DNA of 64,000 bases from JBGAHD01 sp044226395 (lineage in GTDB: Bacteria > Pseudomonadota > Gammaproteobacteria > Xanthomonadales > Ahniellaceae). A program made the position numbers and the translations under genes. Each line of letters starts with the position of its first letter. Position 1 is the first letter of the stretch. The notes under the pieces are model-generated. The model was not told where the DNA came from. It ran no database searches and worked only from the letters and a program-made list of their open reading frames with translations. The stretch lies in NCBI GenBank assembly GCA_044226395.1, contig JBGAHD010000005.1:186001-250000 (forward strand), written 5' to 3'. Shown here one piece after another: positions 59,264-64,000 of the stretch.

Positions 59264-62245
59264 CTACTCGGGCCGAATCAAATAAACCGGATTCGATCCC
59301 CCCGGCACCCACGCCAGACAATCGATCGACGCGACGTAACTCAAACACGTGAGGTGATTGTTGCCCGTCACCGCGGCCGCCATCACCGCGCCGCCAAGGT
59401 TCACCGTGCTGACGGTCCAAGTGCCCGTAATGACATTGCCCGAGGGCGGCGTGAGTCGCGTGATGGTGCTGCCGCCGCCATTGGCCATCGACCAGAACTT
59501 GCCGCGCCATGGCACGAACATGTTGCGCGGGTTGGGCAAGGTGCCGCTGACGGTCAGTGCTTGCCAGCCCGCGGTTGCATTGTCCGGATCAAAGGCGAAG
59601 AGTTGCCCGCCTTCGCCATTCTTCAGCAAAAGGCCTTGGTGCATGAAGGCGCGTCCGCCCGCCGCGCCGCCGGCGGGCCAGGGGAAACTCACCGTCGACT
59701 TGAACTGCCGATCGAGCAGATCGAGGTACTCGACGTTGTTGTAGCCCTCGATGTTGTTCGGCAGGATCCACACGCGCGAGCGCGCCACGTCGATCAGTGA
59801 ACAACTCTCCGGCGTCGCGCGCATCGATGTGCTGTTGGTGAAGCGCGAGTACGTCACGGCATTCGCGCCCAGTTCCGCGCGATGCGCGGCGCCGCTGCCA
59901 ACCGACTCCACGGCCACCGCCGCGCCCGTCGCCAGCAGTACGCTGCCGCGCGTGCCGCCACCGAGACTCGGCGGCAACCACACTTGATTCTGATACTGAT
60001 GGCGCGCCGCGGGCACGCCGTTGGAACCTGTGATTTCGTAGTAAGGCGATCCGCTGGTTTGCGACACGTTGTGATTGGTGCGATTGGATTCCGCGTTGGG
60101 ATTGGTCGGATCCAGGCGCTTCCATCGCGCGTCGGTGAAGTCAAATACCGCCGCGCGGAAGTTTCGGCCGTCGCCGTGGCCGCCTGATGCGATGCCCGCC
60201 ACGTATGCGCCACCCGGCGACCAGTCCGGCGCCGCGATGCCCGCGCACCAGGCCAGCCACACCACGTAGTTCCATTCGCTCACGCTCAATTCGGGCGGCA
60301 CGAGCGCATCGAAATTGTTCACACCGATCGCGACGACTTGTCCCGGCCCCGGCAACGCGTACGGCGCGGTGAAAGCAGTCACGCCATAGTTCGGCACCGC
60401 GCGACCGGCGATGAGGGCACCCATGTCTGGCGCAGCGCCAGTAAAACCATCGGTGATGTTGGGAATGGCCACGCCCGCGTTCTTCGGCGAAGCGCCCGTG
60501 GCGATAGCGGGCAACTGCAGCGACGTCACTTCGGTGAGATGCGTGGCTCCCATCGTGACCGCGGGCGTGAACGGATCCGACGTCGTGAGCACATCGAACT
60601 GATGCCGCCGCGTCGATGTGCCGAAGATCGGCGTGGTCGCCGCTTGCCCCGCGCCGCCGATGGCTGCGGTCACCGAGTTGTACGAAGCGCCCGAATTGCT
60701 CCACCACACCGAGCGATCCGGAAACCACGCGTTGTGCGTGAAATCGATGGGATCGCAGCCCGTGGATTCCACCGCCATCGTATTGCCGCTGGCGCCGCGA
60801 TAAACCAGCACGTTGTTGCGATAGCCCCAATTGCGCAAGGCGCCGTTGTTGAACTGCACCCAGCCCCAACCCGAGGTGCCTTCGGTGCGCACGATGGTGT
60901 TGTTGTAAATGAAGAAGCCGCTGCTCGTGGAATTCAGCTTGAACGGTCCACGGATCGTGTTGATCACCACATTGCGGAAGCAATACAACGGCCCGCCATA
61001 CACCGGATCCACCGACAGCAGCGTCGCGCAATTGCTGATGTGATTGTCGTAGAACGCGAGATTGCGCGTGCCGTAGTCGGCCTCGAAGGCATCGTCACCC
61101 GTCATCGCGATGCGATTACGGTAGTAGTACACGGCCGAGGCCAGCACGCCTTGAATCACGGCGAAGCTGTCACCAAAGCCGCGCAGCGTGTTGTTGAAGG
61201 CGCAATTGCCCTGACCAGGCAGGCAAATGCCGTCATCATTCCAAGTGGCGTTGCTTTCGATCTCGGATTGCGTCCAGGTGTTGTTGCCGGTCATCTCGCA
61301 GTTGTAGACCAGCACGCCATTGACCGTCCCATACGCCTTGATGCCCACGTCGACGCCAGTGATGATCAGATCGCGAAACGTCACTTGCGTCTGCCCCGCC
61401 GCGCCATCCCAGAATTCAATCCCGCGCGAAGACGCATTGGTGCCCGAGTTCACGTTGGAGCCGCGGATGGTCAAGTTCTCGACGATCAAATACGAGGCCG
61501 CCAACAGTTGCAGCACCCGTGAAGGGCTGCTGAGCACCGTGCCCGTCTTCGACGCACCGCGAATCGTGATCGGTTGCGCCGCCGTGCCCGAGCGCGTCAA
61601 TTGCAGCCCCAAGTCGGCATAGGTACCGGCCGCGAGTTCGAGCACATCACCGGGATTGAGGTTCGCGAGCTGAGTGACGAGATTGGCCGGCGTCGCCGTC
61701 TTGTTGGCCGCGCCCGTGGGCGGTGGCAAGGCGCGCGTCGTCGCCTGCGCGAGGTACACGCGCGGCGATTGAGCGGGCTCGCTGATCGTCAACTCCAATT
61801 CATAAGTCTGACCGGGCACCAAATCGAAGATCGAACCGGCGAAGGCATCCACCGGCCCCACGGGTCCCGGCTCGCTGTCGGCGGGGCGAATGCGCGCGAG
61901 CGGATGCGCCGTCTTCCACGTGGTCTCCAGCGCGGGCTTGTAGCGCACCGCGATTGTCGTGGCGAAATCGAAGGTTCGCGACGTGGGCAGGTACAGACCA
62001 ATCTGCTCCGGCGTCGCGCGTTCCAGCGTGAAGGTCAGGCCATCAAGGGGCTGCTGCGCGTTCTCGAAGCCATCGGCGAATACTGTGTCGGTGCCGGCAG
62101 GCGCCGCCACTGCGCGCGATACCGTCGCCGAAAGCCCCATCGCGCCCGCGGCGATCGCCGCTTGCAGGACCGCGCGTCGATGACCATCGACCGAGTCCGT
62201 GGTGGGCTGGGGATCGGCGAGCGTCGCCTGGGTTTCGGAAGTCAT
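59264..62245 (-). CDS. secreted beta-helix plus beta-propeller-like protein (Tat-like signal)
   Basis: 993 aa. The N-terminus has a long n-region, HRR, then a hydrophobic stretch (AVLQAAIAAGAMGLSATVSRAVAA), resembling a Tat signal. Just after it comes TVFADGFENAQQ, an F-x-x-G-F-E motif. Residues about 65-170 look like a fibronectin-type domain. Residues 170-590 form a right-handed beta-helix (NLTIRGSNVNSG, LIITGVDVGIKAYG, FYDNHISNCATLL, FFIYNNTIVRTEG). The last 320 residues are kelch/propeller-like (WKRLDPTNPNAESN, QVWLPPSLGGGTRGSVLLAT, GQLFAFDPDNATAGWQALT). ATG 62245 was preferred to GTG 62302. No catalytic site recognised; polysaccharide binding or cleavage is plausible. Confidence 0.78.
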   Translation of the reverse strand: MTSETQATLADPQPTTDSVDGHRRAVLQAAIAAGAMGLSATVSRAVAAPAGTDTVFADGFENAQQPLDGLTFTLERATPEQIGLYLPTSRTFDFATTIAVRYKPALETTWKTAHPLARIRPADSEPGPVGPVDAFAGSIFDLVPGQTYELELTISEPAQSPRVYLAQATTRALPPPTGAANKTATPANLVTQLANLNPGDVLELAAGTYADLGLQLTRSGTAAQPITIRGASKTGTVLSSPSRVLQLLAASYLIVENLTIRGSNVNSGTNASSRGIEFWDGAAGQTQVTFRDLIITGVDVGIKAYGTVNGVLVYNCEMTGNNTWTQSEIESNATWNDDGICLPGQGNCAFNNTLRGFGDSFAVIQGVLASAVYYYRNRIAMTGDDAFEADYGTRNLAFYDNHISNCATLLSVDPVYGGPLYCFRNVVINTIRGPFKLNSTSSGFFIYNNTIVRTEGTSGWGWVQFNNGALRNWGYRNNVLVYRGASGNTMAVESTGCDPIDFTHNAWFPDRSVWWSNSGASYNSVTAAIGGAGQAATTPIFGTSTRRHQFDVLTTSDPFTPAVTMGATHLTEVTSLQLPAIATGASPKNAGVAIPNITDGFTGAAPDMGALIAGRAVPNYGVTAFTAPYALPGPGQVVAIGVNNFDALVPPELSVSEWNYVVWLAWCAGIAAPDWSPGGAYVAGIASGGHGDGRNFRAAVFDFTDARWKRLDPTNPNAESNRTNHNVSQTSGSPYYEITGSNGVPAARHQYQNQVWLPPSLGGGTRGSVLLATGAAVAVESVGSGAAHRAELGANAVTYSRFTNSTSMRATPESCSLIDVARSRVWILPNNIEGYNNVEYLDLLDRQFKSTVSFPWPAGGAAGGRAFMHQGLLLKNGEGGQLFAFDPDNATAGWQALTVSGTLPNPRNMFVPWRGKFWSMANGGGSTITRLTPPSGNVITGTWTVSTVNLGGAVMAAAVTGNNHLTCLSYVASIDCLAWVPGGSNPVYLIRPE

Positions 62246-62647
62246 GAGATTTGCAGTCCCTGTGTGTTTCGTGGGCGGATGTCCGAAGTCGACCGCCTTC
62301 ACGGAAGATCATCGACGGACAGCGCGAGTGCTGAGCGCCGAGCGTAACCAAGGTCCCGAGCGTGGAACCGCGAACCATGCGGCGGTTCTTGGGCGCGGGG
62401 CGGCTTCGAGCGAGCGATCCGATTTGGGGCGGGATTTCGAGTTGTACGGTGAGTGATGGTGGCTGGATTCGGCGAGCAGGCGATCCGAGAACGAGCGTTG
62501 GAACGCCGCGACTAGCTCGGCTTGACTCGGCCATCCTCTGCGTAAGCCCTAATGCACGTGCCGTGCGTTGACCGTGAGTGCCTGCTTGCCATCGCCCCGG
62601 CCGACTGCTTTCATCCGCCAACAACACGACCGAACTGAGTTGACGCC
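62246..62647. other. divergent intergenic region without recognised gene
   Basis: 402 bp between the starts of the beta-helix/propeller gene (minus) and the hypothetical gene at 62648 (plus). The promoters of both should lie here, but no hexamer pair stands out. Short ORFs in it lack coding character. If the GTG at 62302 is used, the left gene extends 57 bp into it. Confidence 0.55.
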
Positions 62648-63745
62648 ATGTCCTACGACTTCAAACTGAAGTTTCCGCGCACCAAGACCCGCCGCGGCGC
62701 TAAGTCAACGCCCGCGCAGACGATCGACTACGTCGCCCGAGCGGCCGAGATTCTGCGTCAGCATGAACCCGACATTGTGATCAAGAGCGACGATGGACGC
62801 TTCACCGCGTTCAGCGCCGAACTCGGAGAGGTCCACGTGACCGAACGCGACATCGCGCTGGGCATGTCACTCGGAAGCGACCCTCGAGCCGTCTACGGCG
62901 CGATCCACGGACTGATGCGTCGCTTCGACGGCGAAGGCTATGAAACCGTGGACCCGCAGCTGATGCGAGGCACGGTCGAGTACTCGCCCGACTTCCCCAC
63001 GTTCATGCGCCAGTATCGCGAGCACTTCAAGTGCCCCACTGCGGAATTCGAGCAGTGGTGCCGCGGCGAAACCCCGCCGGAATGGGCCGCCCGCGATGCG
63101 CGACGGGAAGACGGTCAGCGTCGCGCGAAGGAGCTGCCTCGCGGCAACCCCCTGACGTATGAGCAACAACGCGAAATGAATCCCGACGCCTTGTGGGCAC
63201 ACTTCCTGGAAATCGTCGCGCGCAACGACGCCGCCATCGAGGCCATGAATCTGCGAGGCTACTTCGACGACCTGGAGACGCTTCACCAAGCCAAGCACGA
63301 GGGATATCGCCCCATGCCCAGCCCCAGTGGCCGGCACTACGACAGCATGTGGTTCGAGGAATGGTTCCAGACGTCACTGCTGAGGTACGAGCAGGGCACG
63401 CTAGCCATGCTGTGGCAGCGCGGCCAGTCGAATGCCATGGCCTACTACCTTCGGAGATACACCCTCAGGTTTCCAGACGCGCCGGAGGACAAGCACGAGC
63501 CCTGGAGAGACTTGATTGTTGCCCTGATACCGCTACTGAGAGATGAGGGCCTGATTGCTTCGGAACCCATGGGGGTGCGAGTTGGTAACGAACTTCAAAC
63601 CAGCTTCGATGGCCCCGATATCGACGCCATTCACTGCCTCGTATGGCCAAGAGTCGTCGCGTCCGGATTAGCGATCGAGGCCACCATGCAGTATGGAAGT
63701 GATCGCGCGAAGGCGGTTGAAATGAAGTTGGGTGAAGGCGTCTAG
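62648..63745 (+). CDS. hypothetical protein
   Basis: 365 aa, cytosolic, no recognised family. The start MSYDFKLKFPRTKTRRGAKST is basic. Residues about 25-110 form an alpha/beta region (IDYVARAAEILRQHEPDIVIKSDDGRF shortened: ARAAEILRQHEPDIV) and the remainder is Trp/Arg/Glu-rich helical (FKCPTAEFEQWCRGE, MNPDALWAHFLEIVARNDAAIEAMN). The codon use is less GC-biased than in the core. The charged, Trp-rich helical second half is of a kind seen in immunity or toxin-associated proteins, but nothing specific supports this. A hairpin follows the stop. Confidence 0.65.
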   Translation: MSYDFKLKFPRTKTRRGAKSTPAQTIDYVARAAEILRQHEPDIVIKSDDGRFTAFSAELGEVHVTERDIALGMSLGSDPRAVYGAIHGLMRRFDGEGYETVDPQLMRGTVEYSPDFPTFMRQYREHFKCPTAEFEQWCRGETPPEWAARDARREDGQRRAKELPRGNPLTYEQQREMNPDALWAHFLEIVARNDAAIEAMNLRGYFDDLETLHQAKHEGYRPMPSPSGRHYDSMWFEEWFQTSLLRYEQGTLAMLWQRGQSNAMAYYLRRYTLRFPDAPEDKHEPWRDLIVALIPLLRDEGLIASEPMGVRVGNELQTSFDGPDIDAIHCLVWPRVVASGLAIEATMQYGSDRAKAVEMKLGEGV

Positions 63746-63797
63746 TCAAAGTGTGTCGGGGCGCTGCTTCGTGGTTGAGTTGAGTATTCACCCGACA

Positions 63798-63832
63798 GTC
63801 CGCCCCTTCCGGTAACCCCGAAAGGGGCGGAC
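63798..63832. terminator. hairpin after the last gene of the window
   Basis: GTCCGCCCCTT (63798-63808) pairs with AAGGGGCGGAC (63822-63832), with further CGG/CCG pairing inside the loop. No T-run follows, so it may be a terminator or part of a repeated element: the motif TACCACCGCGAT follows at 63858-63869 and again at 63987-63998. Confidence 0.4.
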
Positions 63833-63857
63833 ACCTGGCCTTCGTTGGATTGGTGGT

Positions 63858-63998
63858 TACCACCGCGATCCCAACCTACGGAGCGATCAGAGGTCCGCCT
63901 CTCGTAGCGTTATCAAACGGAAGCAATCCTCGCCGCAACTAGCTGAGACACTAGGCAATGTGTCCCGAGCCCGAAAGCTCATGGGCTACCACCGCGAT
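63858..63998. repeat. 12-bp direct repeat at the window edge
   Basis: TACCACCGCGAT occurs at 63858-63869 and at 63987-63998, 129 bp apart. The first copy overlaps a short palindrome (GGTGGT-T-ACCACC, 63852-63864). The region 63833-64000 has no gene. The spacing cannot be tested for further copies because the window ends. Confidence 0.5.
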
Positions 63999-64000
63999 TC

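Overview
The window is a GC-rich, tightly packed stretch of a gammaproteobacterial chromosome. The gene content and order (xerD-dsbC, lptF-lptG, pepA-holC-valS, proS, an ETF/ETF-QO set, an H-NS-type protein of the xanthomonad kind, paired DUF4124 proteins, a large TonB-dependent receptor) point to the Xanthomonadales/Lysobacterales. That placement is inference from gene content. I found no tRNA, rRNA, CRISPR array, transposase or phage gene.

Layout. 1-9.4 kb is core housekeeping: dsbC (cut by the window edge), xerD, an RDD membrane protein, the LPS exporter permeases lptG/lptF, then pepA, holC and valS, closed by a clear rho-independent terminator. 9.4-20.6 kb is a long minus-strand chain that begins at pssA (phosphatidylserine synthase). 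It continues through a GAF/PP2C phosphatase, an RsbW-like kinase and a STAS protein (a partner-switching module), then an MCE/Mla-type lipid transporter (permease, ATPase, MCE protein, lipoprotein), a likely holD, rimI, a GAF histidine kinase with its NarL-type regulator, and a receiver-like protein. Most neighbours overlap by 4 nt or lie a few bases apart. 20.7-30.8 kb holds two DUF4124 proteins, proS, an unknown protein, an H-NS-like protein, a ThrE-type exporter, an EamA transporter, and a second MCE/Mla locus whose permease carries its own STAS-like domain.

30.85-39.2 kb is the most notable region: a minus-strand operon for a lasso peptide. In transcription order it encodes a very large secreted C25 (gingipain-like) peptidase, an asparagine-synthetase-like lasso cyclase, a 58-residue precursor, an HPr-kinase-like protein, the B2 protease, the B1/PqqD-like recognition protein, and an AlkB-family oxygenase. 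The predicted 20-residue core (GGSPGVGDSGSG-ATQRCPGC) would close a Gly1-Asp8 ring and ends in a Cys-Pro-Gly-Cys tail. No dedicated exporter is visible.

39.4-45 kb carries electron transfer from acyl-CoA oxidation (ETF-QO, EtfB, EtfA) and acetoacetate-CoA ligase. From about 45 kb on the window turns accessory: two secreted beta-helix proteins, a GNAT enzyme, a lone GspG-like pseudopilin relative, a TonB-dependent receptor divergent from a cyanophycinase-like S51 peptidase, and a tandem array of three long secreted paralogues of unknown function. A hypothetical gene ends the window. Parts of 47-49 kb, 53-59 kb and 62.3-64 kb look visibly less GC-rich than the core, which suggests acquired or fast-evolving DNA; I did not measure this.
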